Shown in pieces: positions 6,437-13,272 of a stretch of DNA of 16,937 bases (position 1 is its first letter; each line of letters begins with the position of its first letter). The stretch covers positions 1 through 16,937 of the forward strand of contig CANJRK010000006.1 of assembly GCA_947476765.1 (NCBI GenBank), in the 5' to 3' direction. Under the pieces are notes generated by a model. The model ran no database searches. It saw only the letters and a list, made by a program, of their open reading frames with translations, and had not been told where the DNA came from. The position numbers were made by a program, and so were the translations under genes. This DNA comes from Actinomycetota bacterium (lineage in GTDB: Bacteria; Actinomycetota; Actinomycetes; S36-B12; UBA5976).

Positions 6437-7528
6437 CTAGACGTACCGTTCGAGCAAGCTTGCTTCGGCAACTCTAGATAAGTTCTCCCGAATTGCTCGA
6501 GCTCGAGTTTCGCCAACACCTTCAACATCGCGAAGTTCTTCCGCGGAAGCAGAAAGTAGATATTGCAAACTGCCAAAGTGCGAGATCAAATTCTCAAAGA
6601 TTTGTTCTGGCAATCTTGGAACTTTTGCCAACAAGCGGAATCCTCTTGGATGAACGGTGTTGTCGAGCGACTCAGTGTCGCTAGGCAGCCCAATGATCTC
6701 TGCGATATTAGAAACATCTAAGAGCGCCGTGGCATCAAGCTCACTAATTCCCTGCAGAATTACCTCAGATTTGTTGGCTTTTCGTCCACCCATTGGCATG
6801 TAATCCCGAATTACATATCCCAAGTCTGCTGCAGTCCCTGAAACTAATTCCTCTAGTTGCAACGAAAGCAATCGACCGTCCGTACCCAGCTCAATGACAT
6901 AGGCAGCAATTTCATTTGAAATCCTGCGCACCATTTCGTGGCGCTGCACCACAGTTGAAACATCGCGCGCAGTAACCAGATCTTCGATTTCCAATGTGGA
7001 AAGTGATCCCGCAACTTCATCAAGACGAGCGCGGTATCGTTCCAAAGTTGCTAATGCTTGATTCGCTTTGGAAAGTATCGTTGCGGAGTCCTCTAATACA
7101 TAACGTCGCCCGTCAAGATACAAAGCAATAATGTTCATAGATTTGCTAACACTAATCACCGGCAAATTAGATTGGCGTGAGACACGATCTGCAGTGCGAT
7201 GGCGAGTTCCTTGCTCATCAGTTGGGATGCGCGGATCTGGTAGTAATTGAACTGCGGCGGAAATGATTTGGGTAGCATCGCGATCACAGATTACTGCGCC
7301 ATCCATTTTGGCTAATTCACGTAACCTAGTTGCAGAAAATTCGATGCTCACGTCAAAGCCACCGCTACTGATGGCGTTAATAGTTTTATCTTGTCCTAAA
7401 ACCACCAAGGCACCTGTGCTACCGCGAAGGATTCTTTCCAATCCATCGCGAAGTGCTGTGCCGGGAGCTACTTGGGCAAGAACTGATCGCAAGACCTCGG
7501 CGGAGTCCACTTGCTCTTTGGTAGCCAC
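6437..7528 (-). CDS. disA: DNA integrity scanning protein DisA, diadenylate cyclase
   Basis: DisA makes cyclic di-AMP from two ATP and slows at branched DNA. The 363-residue length is normal. The N-terminal DAC domain (about 10-140) contains GALVVLG (39-45), the catalytic DGA at 76-78 and GTRHRTA (RHR at 109-111), numbered almost as in Bacillus. A helical linker follows, then a C-terminal helix-hairpin-helix domain (about 290-363, including VEGVGETRARAIRENL) for DNA binding. The start is GTG, with a modest GAGAAAG ribosome site. It lies 73 nt downstream of radA on the same strand; RadA is known to bind and inhibit DisA in several bacteria, so co-transcription makes sense. Confidence 0.97.
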   Translation of the reverse strand: MATKEQVDSAEVLRSVLAQVAPGTALRDGLERILRGSTGALVVLGQDKTINAISSGGFDVSIEFSATRLRELAKMDGAVICDRDATQIISAAVQLLPDPRIPTDEQGTRHRTADRVSRQSNLPVISVSKSMNIIALYLDGRRYVLEDSATILSKANQALATLERYRARLDEVAGSLSTLEIEDLVTARDVSTVVQRHEMVRRISNEIAAYVIELGTDGRLLSLQLEELVSGTAADLGYVIRDYMPMGGRKANKSEVILQGISELDATALLDVSNIAEIIGLPSDTESLDNTVHPRGFRLLAKVPRLPEQIFENLISHFGSLQYLLSASAEELRDVEGVGETRARAIRENLSRVAEASLLERYV

Positions 7529-7601
7529 GATAATTCTTTCTCACTGGAGTTGACATGAGTCTATGTCGTATCTCGCAAAATGTATTGGATTGCAAAAGAA
7601 T

Positions 7602-8975
7602 TTAGATTGCGTTTACCGAGTCAGAAAGAGAGTTAACTTCGATCAAACGCAAGCCATTAACTCCGGATGGCAAGCGGGTGCCTTTTGGAACCAAAGCAGT
7701 CTTGAATCCAATTCGGGCCGCCTCACTTAATCGCTGGTTCATGCCTGGAACCGGGCGAACATCTCCACTCAGGGCTACTTCGCCGATGGCAACTAGATCT
7801 ATGGGCAGCGCGGTGTCCCGAGCAGCCGAAGTTATGGCCAGACACATTGCTAAGTCCGCCCCTGGGTCTGAAATTTTGGCGCCTGCGACAGTAGCAAGGT
7901 AAACGTCTTTATCCCAGAGCTTTAATCTGGCTGCCCGTTCGGTGACCGCAATCAACATGGCAGCTCGGGCATTGTCAAAACCTGTGGTTCGACGCATCGG
8001 ATTGTTACCCGGACTTGTAGTTGTTAGGGCTTGAACTTCAACAAGCAGCGCGCGTCGACCTTCCAAAGTAATTGCAATGCAAGTACCAGGTATTGCTTGG
8101 TCGCGCTGTGATCTAAATAGTGCAGAAGGATCCGTGACTTGGCGCAACCCATCGTCGGCCTGTTCAAAGCAAGCAACTTCATCAGCGGGACCGTAGCGAT
8201 TTTTGCTGGCGCGCAGCAAGCGAAGCGGGGTGCCCCTGTCGCCTTCGAAAGTGAGAACCGTATCTACTAAATGTTCAAGTGAACGTGGCCCCGCAACGGA
8301 GTTATCGCGTGTGGACTGCCCGACAAGTAGCAGTGGCATCCGACGGCCTTTGGCTGCTCTTGTTAAGACTTGAGTAACTTCGTGAACTTGGGCAACGCCG
8401 CCAGCGCGACCATCTAATTCCGCTGAAGCAATCGTTTGCACGCTGTCGACTATCAATAAGTCTGGGTCCACGTCTTCAACGTGTCCCAACAAAACGGCTA
8501 GATCTGTTTCGTCTGCAATCAATAGGGTTTCAGCATTAACGCCAATTCGTCGAGCGCGAATTCCAATTTGTTCGGCAGATTCTTCCCCAGAGATATAGAG
8601 AACTTTTCGTTTTTTACTGCCAGCTCGCGCAAACTTATCGGCAGCTTCTAATAAGAGAGTGGACTTACCAACGCCAGGTTCACCTGCGACCAAAACACAT
8701 TGCCCAGCAACTAAGCCCCCACCAAGTACTCGATCAAACTCTTCGATGCCAGTTGACGTTCGCTCAACTTCGCCAAGTGGAATTTCTTTAACGGGTCGAG
8801 CTGGTCGGCCAGGGGCAATACCTGTAGTGGAAGTTCGTAATCCAGCGCTACTTGCAGATACTGAAGACTCAGCAACTGAACTCCAGGCTTGGCATTCTGG
8901 ACAGCGACCAACCCACTTGTGTCCGGTCCAACCGCACTCAGTGCATTTATATGTGGCGCGCGCCGCTTTAGCCAT
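7602..8975 (-). CDS. radA: DNA repair protein RadA
   Basis: RadA is a RecA-like ATPase and helicase that extends branches during homologous recombination. The 457-residue protein shows the full architecture: an N-terminal C4 zinc finger (Cys11, 14, 25, 28), a RecA core with Walker A GEPGVGKST (98-106), a Walker B-like DLLIVDSVQT, the RadA-specific KNRYG motif, and a C-terminal Lon-protease-like domain lacking protease function. The ATG at 8975 is preceded on the minus strand by TAACCT-AAGGTC, placing a TANNNT -10 exactly 6 nt before the start, while AAGG lies too near to be a good ribosome site. It is transcribed ahead of disA. Confidence 0.97.
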   Translation of the reverse strand: MAKAARATYKCTECGWTGHKWVGRCPECQAWSSVAESSVSASSAGLRTSTTGIAPGRPARPVKEIPLGEVERTSTGIEEFDRVLGGGLVAGQCVLVAGEPGVGKSTLLLEAADKFARAGSKKRKVLYISGEESAEQIGIRARRIGVNAETLLIADETDLAVLLGHVEDVDPDLLIVDSVQTIASAELDGRAGGVAQVHEVTQVLTRAAKGRRMPLLLVGQSTRDNSVAGPRSLEHLVDTVLTFEGDRGTPLRLLRASKNRYGPADEVACFEQADDGLRQVTDPSALFRSQRDQAIPGTCIAITLEGRRALLVEVQALTTTSPGNNPMRRTTGFDNARAAMLIAVTERAARLKLWDKDVYLATVAGAKISDPGADLAMCLAITSAARDTALPIDLVAIGEVALSGDVRPVPGMNQRLSEAARIGFKTALVPKGTRLPSGVNGLRLIEVNSLSDSVNAI

Positions 8976-8981
8976 GACCTT

Positions 8982-8987
8982 AGGTTA
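8982..8987 (-). promoter_or_regulatory. Candidate -10 (TAACCT) for radA-disA, leaderless
   Basis: On the minus strand TAACCT ends 6 nt before the radA ATG. The interval to the upstream gene on the same strand is 63 nt (8976-9038). No good -35 was found at 16-18 nt. Confidence 0.5.
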
Positions 8988-9038
8988 CGCGCTTAGTCCG
9001 ACAAGGTAATCAGTCGGTGCACAGGCAGTGCGGGCTGA

Positions 9039-9818
9039 CTATTTAGGTGTAGCTGGATGAATAGCTAGGTACTTTATTGCGCGGGTGTCGTCAGAAGCCT
9101 TTGCTGCGGCAATCATGTCTTCACGCGCTTTGCAATGATCTGCCAAAATTTTGTAAGCCTTCTTGCCCATTAGTGCGGTGAGCTCAGGTTCGTAAGACTG
9201 GTAAACAGCGCGCGCGCCAACATGGGCTTCGGTTGCTGTTGTGCAGTACCAATCCAAGTCAGCGCCACCAGGACCCCAGCCGCGACGATTGTATTCTTCG
9301 ATACCTATCACGATTATGTCTACGTCATCTGGGCGCTTAACTTCTTCGAAAGTTCTACGGATTGGTAGTTCCCAACAAACTTGTGGCTTAGTTACTAATG
9401 GATTAACACCAAGTTGTCCGGCAAGTATGTGAAGAGAACATCCGTCGCCACCTTCGAAACCATTTCGGTTGTGGAAGATGCAGGCGCCCTTGTAAGCACG
9501 AGTCTTCTTTGTGCCCTCATCATCTTTTTCAAACATGCCATTCTTGTGGCCTTCTTTATGGTTTTGCCAAATTTCTGGGGTTAGCATCTCGGCATACTTT
9601 TTAGTGTTTTTCAGGTCCTCTTTGTCGGCAAGATGTGCGCCAAGGTTGCAACATCCAACGTCAGGATTTTCTTTGTCGATACCCTTACAGCCGTTACCCC
9701 AGATGCACATCCAGCGACTCGTCAACCAAGTTAGGTCACAACGATATAAATTTGTATCGTCTTCTGGATCAACGAACTCTACCCAGGCACGAGGGAAATC
9801 TAGATTCTTTTCAACCAC
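9039..9818 (-). CDS. Conserved Cys-rich protein, YkgJ/DUF3109-like
   Basis: A 259-residue soluble protein with ten cysteines. They are arranged as Cys27, Cys38-x5-Cys44-x11-Cys56-Cys57, then Cys113, Cys127 in GDGCSLHILAG, Cys148 in KPQVCWELPIRR, Cys192 in DLDWYC and Cys229. The C-x-L-H ... KP-x2-C ... PI(R) pattern is like YkgJ and DUF3109 proteins, which carry clustered cysteines thought to bind zinc or an iron-sulfur centre; I believe close homologues (with CDLTWLTSRW and RRGWGPGG-DLDWYC) are widespread in actinobacteria. Function is unknown. The start is GTG with TAAGAT ending 6 nt upstream, suggesting leaderless expression. It is divergent from ppx across 68 nt. Confidence 0.72.
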   Translation of the reverse strand: MVEKNLDFPRAWVEFVDPEDDTNLYRCDLTWLTSRWMCIWGNGCKGIDKENPDVGCCNLGAHLADKEDLKNTKKYAEMLTPEIWQNHKEGHKNGMFEKDDEGTKKTRAYKGACIFHNRNGFEGGDGCSLHILAGQLGVNPLVTKPQVCWELPIRRTFEEVKRPDDVDIIVIGIEEYNRRGWGPGGADLDWYCTTATEAHVGARAVYQSYEPELTALMGKKAYKILADHCKAREDMIAAAKASDDTRAIKYLAIHPATPK

Positions 9819-9824
9819 GAGAAG

Positions 9825-9830
9825 ATCTTA
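9825..9830 (-). promoter_or_regulatory. Candidate -10 (TAAGAT), leaderless
   Basis: Read on the minus strand, TAAGAT ends 6 nt before the GTG start at 9818 of the Cys-rich gene. It shares the 68-nt divergent region with the ppx promoter. Confidence 0.55.
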
Positions 9831-9873
9831 TTGCGTTTGGCATTGCTTCCGCGCACAGCACCCTATCCGCTAG

Positions 9874-9879
9874 TACCCT
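9874..9879 (+). promoter_or_regulatory. Candidate -10 (TACCCT) for ppx, leaderless
   Basis: TACCCT fits TANNNT and ends 7 nt before the ppx ATG at 9887. No ribosome binding site lies in between (TTCCTGT). Confidence 0.5.
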
Positions 9880-9886
9880 TTCCTGT

Positions 9887-10822
9887 ATGCGATTGGGAGT
9901 GTTAGACGTAGGTTCAAATACCGTTCACCTTCTTATCGTCGATGCTCATGCTGGAGCTGCGCCAATTCCGGCCATGTCCCAGAAATATGAACTTCGTCTT
10001 TCTGAGCAGTTAAAAGACGATGGCTCAATTAAGAAGTCATCCGTTAAAACCTTGATTGACGTGCTGCATGAATGCAATTCATTCATCAGCGATCATGACT
10101 GCGATGAATTACTGGCATTTGCTACTTCAGCCATTCGGGAATCTAGCAATTCAGATGAAATTCTCAAGAAAATTAAGCAAGAAACTGGAATAGAGCTACA
10201 GGTACTCGATGGGGAACATGAAGCAGCCTTGACGTTCTTGGCAGTGCGACGGTGGTTTGGTTGGTCTTCAGGGAGACTCCTAGTTGCTGATATTGGCGGC
10301 GGATCATTAGAAGTTGCAATCGGAGCTGACGAACATCCCGAACTTGCCAAGTCCACACCCCTTGGCGCAGGTCGATTGACTAGAGACTTTTTTAGCTCTG
10401 AAGTGCCAAGTGCGGATGAGATAAAAACGCTTCGAAAGCATGCTCAAAAATTCCTGGTAACCGATTTTGGCGACTTGATCCAAGGTGACTTTGATCATGC
10501 GGTTGCCACCAGTAAGACATTCAAGCAACTTGCCCGCATTAGTGGTGCTGCGCCATCAAGTGAAGGACAGCGAGTGCAGCGGAATCTGACCTTAGCTAGC
10601 TTGGATGAATGGGTTCCCAAGTTAACGGAAATGACAGTTGCCCAACGGGCGCAGCTACCAGGGGTGTCTGCCGGTAGAGCTGAGCAGTTATTAGCAGGCG
10701 CGATTGTGGCGCAGGAAACAATGAAATTTCTTAATCTAACTGCACTTGAAATTTGTCCATGGGCTTTACGAGAAGGCCTAATTCTGCGTCGCTTGGACTG
10801 GTTTGCTGACGATTCCGAGTAA
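9887..10822 (+). CDS. ppx: Exopolyphosphatase / Ppx-GppA phosphatase
   Basis: The enzyme removes terminal phosphate from polyphosphate or converts pppGpp to ppGpp. The 311-residue chain is an ASKHA-fold pair of lobes: phosphate loop 1 GVLDVGSNTVHLLIVD (4-19), FATSAIRES (78-86), a catalytic-region glutamate in LDGEHEA (107-113), phosphate loop 2 ADIGGGSLEVAIG (134-146), PLGAGRLTR (158-166) and the C-terminal CPWALREGLIL (290-300). It lacks the extra C-terminal domains of long Ppx, as in the mycobacterial short form. The frame stays open upstream to 9635, but those codons lie over the opposite gene; the ATG at 9887 gives the family N-terminus and has a TACCCT 7 nt upstream. Confidence 0.92.
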   Translation: MRLGVLDVGSNTVHLLIVDAHAGAAPIPAMSQKYELRLSEQLKDDGSIKKSSVKTLIDVLHECNSFISDHDCDELLAFATSAIRESSNSDEILKKIKQETGIELQVLDGEHEAALTFLAVRRWFGWSSGRLLVADIGGGSLEVAIGADEHPELAKSTPLGAGRLTRDFFSSEVPSADEIKTLRKHAQKFLVTDFGDLIQGDFDHAVATSKTFKQLARISGAAPSSEGQRVQRNLTLASLDEWVPKLTEMTVAQRAQLPGVSAGRAEQLLAGAIVAQETMKFLNLTALEICPWALREGLILRRLDWFADDSE

Positions 10823-10884
10823 TTGAAATACCGCGTAAAGTTGGGGCTAGATCCACTTTCAGGATTACCTAGGGCGGGAGAGCA

Positions 10885-11814
10885 ATGCTTCGCGAGTTAT
10901 TAGTATCGGCATCACGCAGCGAGAAGTTAGAACACCTAGTTTCGACTTCACCGCTTAGCCGTGGCGTAGTTAATAGATTTGTCGCTGGCACCACTACTGC
11001 TGATGTAGTTTCAACAGTTCAAAACCTGCACGATAACGGTCTTCTCGCGACTGTCGATCGACTTGGCGAAGATACTTTGGACCGAGCAGCCGCAGAAATA
11101 ACAGTTTCGGATTACAAAGACGTACTTCGCGCAATCGCTAATGCCGGATTGACATCAAGTGCAGAAGTTTCCGTCAAACTTTCGGCGGTTGGCCAAGCCC
11201 TTGGTGCTGATGGTGAAAGTATCGCTTTGGAAAATGCCCTGACCATTTGTGCGGTTGCTAAAGAGGTTGGCACCACAGTTACTTTCGACATGGAAGACCA
11301 CACAACTATTGATTCCACTTTGCGCATTTTGACAGCAGTGCGAAAGGAATTTCCAAACACCGGTGGTGTACTACAGGCGCAATTACATCGCACCGAAGAT
11401 GACGTAGCTGCTTATTCATATGCTGATTCGCGGATTCGACTATGTAAAGGTGCCTACGCAGAAGGTGCTGATGTTGCCTTCGTCGAGCGTGGCGAAATCG
11501 ATAAAGCGTACGTTCGAAGCATGCGAACCTTGATTGAATCAAGTGCTTATCCGATGTTGGCCACACATGATCCGCGTCTGATTCAAATTGGTCAAGCTTT
11601 GGCATTACGCAGTGGTCGCAAGAAAGAAACTTTTGAGTTCCAAATGCTTTTGGGCGTGCGTCCGGAAGAGCAACTTCGCTTAGCTGAACTAGGTCATAAA
11701 GTTCGAATCTATGTACCTTATGGCGACCAGTGGTACCCGTACCTAATGCGACGCATGGCTGAAAAGCCTGCGAATTTATCGCTATTTTTACGGTCCCTAG
11801 TTTCAAAGAGTTAG
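10885..11814 (+). CDS. Proline dehydrogenase (FAD-dependent)
   Basis: This monofunctional 309-residue enzyme oxidises L-proline to pyrroline-5-carboxylate and passes electrons to quinone at the membrane. The TIM-barrel motifs are all there: EVSVKLS (94-100), FDMEDHTT (134-141), QAQLHRT (164-170), RLCKGAY (185-191), ATHD (226-229), EFQMLLGVR (251-259) and YVPYG-DQWYPYLMRRMAEKP (276-295). A GGGAG ribosome site precedes the ATG. It follows ppx by 62 nt and is followed by proC after only 9 nt, so the proline-degrading and proline-forming enzymes share a transcript. No P5C dehydrogenase is in the window. Confidence 0.95.
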   Translation: MLRELLVSASRSEKLEHLVSTSPLSRGVVNRFVAGTTTADVVSTVQNLHDNGLLATVDRLGEDTLDRAAAEITVSDYKDVLRAIANAGLTSSAEVSVKLSAVGQALGADGESIALENALTICAVAKEVGTTVTFDMEDHTTIDSTLRILTAVRKEFPNTGGVLQAQLHRTEDDVAAYSYADSRIRLCKGAYAEGADVAFVERGEIDKAYVRSMRTLIESSAYPMLATHDPRLIQIGQALALRSGRKKETFEFQMLLGVRPEEQLRLAELGHKVRIYVPYGDQWYPYLMRRMAEKPANLSLFLRSLVSKS

Positions 11815-11823
11815 GAATACATT

Positions 11824-12621
11824 ATGACAACCGCCATCATCGGAGCTGGAGTGATGGGCGAAACCCTATTGGCTGGGCTTTTGCGAGCAGGGGTAGCAAA
11901 AACCGATTTGCTAATCGCTGATCGTCGAATTGAGCGCTCGGCAGAAGTAACTGAAAAGCATGGCGTTAGCAATGGCACTAATCAGGAAGTTGTAGGTACC
12001 GCAGACACCGTTGTGCTAGTTGTTAAGCCCCAAGATATGGCGATCGTACTGGGCGAAATTAGCCAGTCCATTAAGCCTGGCGCATTAGTTGTTTCACTAG
12101 CTGCTGGAATTACTACAAGCTTCATCGAAAACTTATTGCCAGCCGGTACGCCAGTAATTCGGGTAATGCCAAACACGCCTGCACTGGTTGATCAAGGAAT
12201 GGCTGCGATAAGCGCAGGCTCACTATCTACTGAAGCGCACCTCGAAACTGCTGGAGCTTTACTTCGCAGCGTAGGTCAAGTTGTGCGAGTGCCCGAGAAG
12301 TATCAAGATGCCATTACAGCGATCTCTGGATCAGGACCGGCTTACATTTTTTATGTAGTTGAAGCCATGATCGAAGGTGGTGTCATGCTTGGGCTACCCA
12401 GAGATGTTGCGAATGAATTAGTGCTACAAACCGTTTACGGGGCAGCCACAATGTTGCGAGAAACTGGTGAACACCCAACGGTGTTGCGAGAGCAGGTAAC
12501 TTCACCAGGTGGCACAACTGTGGCAGCACTGCGACAGTTTGATGACTTCAAAGTCAGAGCTGCGTTTCTAAGTGCAATGGAAGCAGCTCGTGATCGCTCA
12601 AAAGAACTGGGTATGCAATAA
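11824..12621 (+). CDS. proC: Pyrroline-5-carboxylate reductase
   Basis: ProC reduces pyrroline-5-carboxylate to proline with NAD(P)H, the last step of proline synthesis. The 265-residue protein has an N-terminal Rossmann motif GAGVMGETLLAGLL (7-20), VKPQDM, the VMPNTPALVDQGMAAI block and the C-terminal signature AISGSGPAYIFYVVEAM (substrate site) and EQVTSPGGTTVAAL. The ATG lies 9 nt after the proline dehydrogenase stop with a weak AGGA upstream, so coupling is likely. The last codons form one arm and loop of a 15-bp hairpin (12596-12636), and a copy of the final codons (Glu-x-Gly-Met-Gln-stop) recurs 71 nt downstream. Confidence 0.97.
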   Translation: MTTAIIGAGVMGETLLAGLLRAGVAKTDLLIADRRIERSAEVTEKHGVSNGTNQEVVGTADTVVLVVKPQDMAIVLGEISQSIKPGALVVSLAAGITTSFIENLLPAGTPVIRVMPNTPALVDQGMAAISAGSLSTEAHLETAGALLRSVGQVVRVPEKYQDAITAISGSGPAYIFYVVEAMIEGGVMLGLPRDVANELVLQTVYGAATMLRETGEHPTVLREQVTSPGGTTVAALRQFDDFKVRAAFLSAMEAARDRSKELGMQ

Positions 12622-12707
12622 CCAGTTCTTTTGAGCTAATGAATACTGCTCAAAAGAGTTTGCGTTAGCAATTAGAACCGGGTATGCAATAACCAGTTCT
12701 TTTGAGC
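12596..12707. repeat. Duplicated terminator-like hairpin array after proC
   Basis: GCTCAAAAGAACTGG (12596-12610) pairs perfectly over 15 bp with CCAGTTCTTTTGAGC (12622-12636); the loop (12611-12621) holds the proC stop codon. The 33 nt at 12604-12636 recur at 12675-12707 with one change (T to C). A further left arm, GCTCAAAAGAG (12648-12658), can pair with either right arm, so several exclusive folds are possible. AGAACTGG/CCAGTTCT followed by TTTT would work as an intrinsic terminator; the second copy has one mismatch in that stem. It looks like a local duplication of the proC 3' end. Confidence 0.75.
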
Positions 12708-12716
12708 GAATAAGTT

Positions 12717-12734
12717 AATTACACACGTGTAATT
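12717..12734. promoter_or_regulatory. 8-bp palindrome, possible operator
   Basis: AATTACAC and GTGTAATT form a perfect inverted repeat separated by AC. It is AT-rich and has no T-tract, so an operator is more likely than a terminator. It lies about 23 nt upstream of a candidate -35 for the BldC-like gene. Confidence 0.4.
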
Positions 12735-12756
12735 CGAGTTAGTTTCTGAATCGACT

Positions 12757-12785
12757 TTCACTTAAGCCCCATTCGCCACTAGTGT
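12757..12785 (+). promoter_or_regulatory. Candidate promoter for the BldC-like gene
   Basis: TTCACT (12757-12762), a 17-nt spacer and TAGTGT (12780-12785) give a plausible -35/-10 pair. The start would be near 12792, leaving a leader of about 73 nt that contains a short ORF (12798) and a GC-rich hairpin near 12821-12841 (AAGC-CGGT-GCTT core). Confidence 0.4.
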
Positions 12786-12797
12786 AAACATCTACGA

Positions 12798-12881
12798 ATG
12801 AGTGTGAAGTTCAGCCCGGAGGGGAAGCCGGTGCTTAGCCCACACAGAATGGTTTTGGTGACCTATGGGTGCAGCGAATGA
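12798..12881 (+). CDS. Possible 27-residue leader ORF overlapping the BldC-like gene
   Basis: An ATG frame of 27 codons (beginning MSVKFSPEGK) ends in TGA at 12879-12881, 17 nt inside the next gene in another frame. No ribosome site precedes it. If translated, it could control initiation at 12865. It may be chance; homologues are not known to me. Confidence 0.25.
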   Translation: MSVKFSPEGKPVLSPHRMVLVTYGCSE

Positions 12882-13071
12882 ACGTCCTCTTGGTGAGGTT
12901 CGATTCTTAACTGTTGCGGAAGTAGCAACAGCAATGCGCGTTTCAAAAATGACTGTGTATCGCTTGGTACACAACGGAGAATTACCAGCAGTTCAAGTTG
13001 GTCGTTCATTCCGAATTCCTGAACAAGCAGTTCACACTTACCTACAGGAATCTTTTGTAGAAGCTGGGTAG
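12865..13071 (+). CDS. BldC-like / excisionase-family HTH protein
   Basis: A 68-residue protein that is essentially one winged helix of the MerR/excisionase type: LTVAEVATAMRVSKMTVYRLVHNGELPAVQVGRSFRIPEQAVHTYL (positions about 15-59, quoted in pieces: LTVAEVATAM, SKMTVYRLV, VGRSFRIP). The match to actinobacterial BldC and mycobacterial Rv0500A is strong. BldC binds direct repeats as head-to-tail oligomers and controls development in Streptomyces; the role in simple unicellular actinobacteria is unknown. It sits between proC and bS22 as in mycobacteria, though here proline dehydrogenase precedes proC. The ATG has only a weak GGTG upstream, and a short leader ORF overlaps it. Confidence 0.9.
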   Translation: MGAANERPLGEVRFLTVAEVATAMRVSKMTVYRLVHNGELPAVQVGRSFRIPEQAVHTYLQESFVEAG

Positions 13072-13077
13072 TTCAAT

Positions 13078-13101
13078 AAGCACTGCTACACCGCAGTGTT
13101 T
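13078..13101 (+). terminator. Candidate terminator after the BldC-like gene
   Basis: AAGCACTGC pairs with GCAGTGTTT (one G-U) around the loop TACACC, followed by few further T residues. Its right edge runs into TTGACC (13100-13105), a likely -35 for bS22, so termination and re-initiation elements overlap. A weak or partial terminator is likely. Confidence 0.5.
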
Positions 13102-13125
13102 GACCCATTAGTAAGTGCGTAGACT
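13100..13125 (+). promoter_or_regulatory. Candidate promoter for bS22
   Basis: TTGACC (13100-13105) is the best -35 match seen in the window. TAGACT (13120-13125) fits TANNNT but the spacer is only 14 nt; a -10 a few bases further on (CTCTTAAT region) would give normal spacing but a poorer hexamer. Confidence 0.4.
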
Positions 13126-13157
13126 CTTAATTAACAACAGATGTAAAGGTGGTCCAA

Positions 13158-13259
13158 ATGGGCTCGGTGATCAAGAAGCGCCGCAAGCGCATGGCCAAGA
13201 AGAAGCATCGCAAGATGTTAAAGAAGACGCGTTCGCAGCGTCGTAATAAGGGTAAGTAA
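13158..13259 (+). CDS. Small ribosomal subunit protein bS22 (AURKAIP1/COX24 domain)
   Basis: This 33-residue, very basic protein begins MGSVIKKRRKRMAKKKHRK and continues with KTR-QRR-KGK; over half the residues are Lys or Arg. It matches actinobacterial bS22, a small rRNA-binding protein of the 30S subunit (mycobacterial Rv0500B, also 33 residues by memory). AAAGGTGG at 13145-13152 is a strong ribosome site 5 nt before the ATG. It has its own likely promoter, follows the BldC-like gene as in other actinobacteria, and ends 13 nt from the stop of the convergent HAD gene. Confidence 0.95.
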   Translation: MGSVIKKRRKRMAKKKHRKMLKKTRSQRRNKGK

Positions 13260-13272
13260 ACCCTTTAGATCT

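Noticed and set aside
9635..9886. N-terminal extension of ppx
   Set aside because: These codons overlap the opposite Cys-rich gene; the Ppx N-terminus MRLGVLDVGSNT begins at 9887 with a -10 just upstream.
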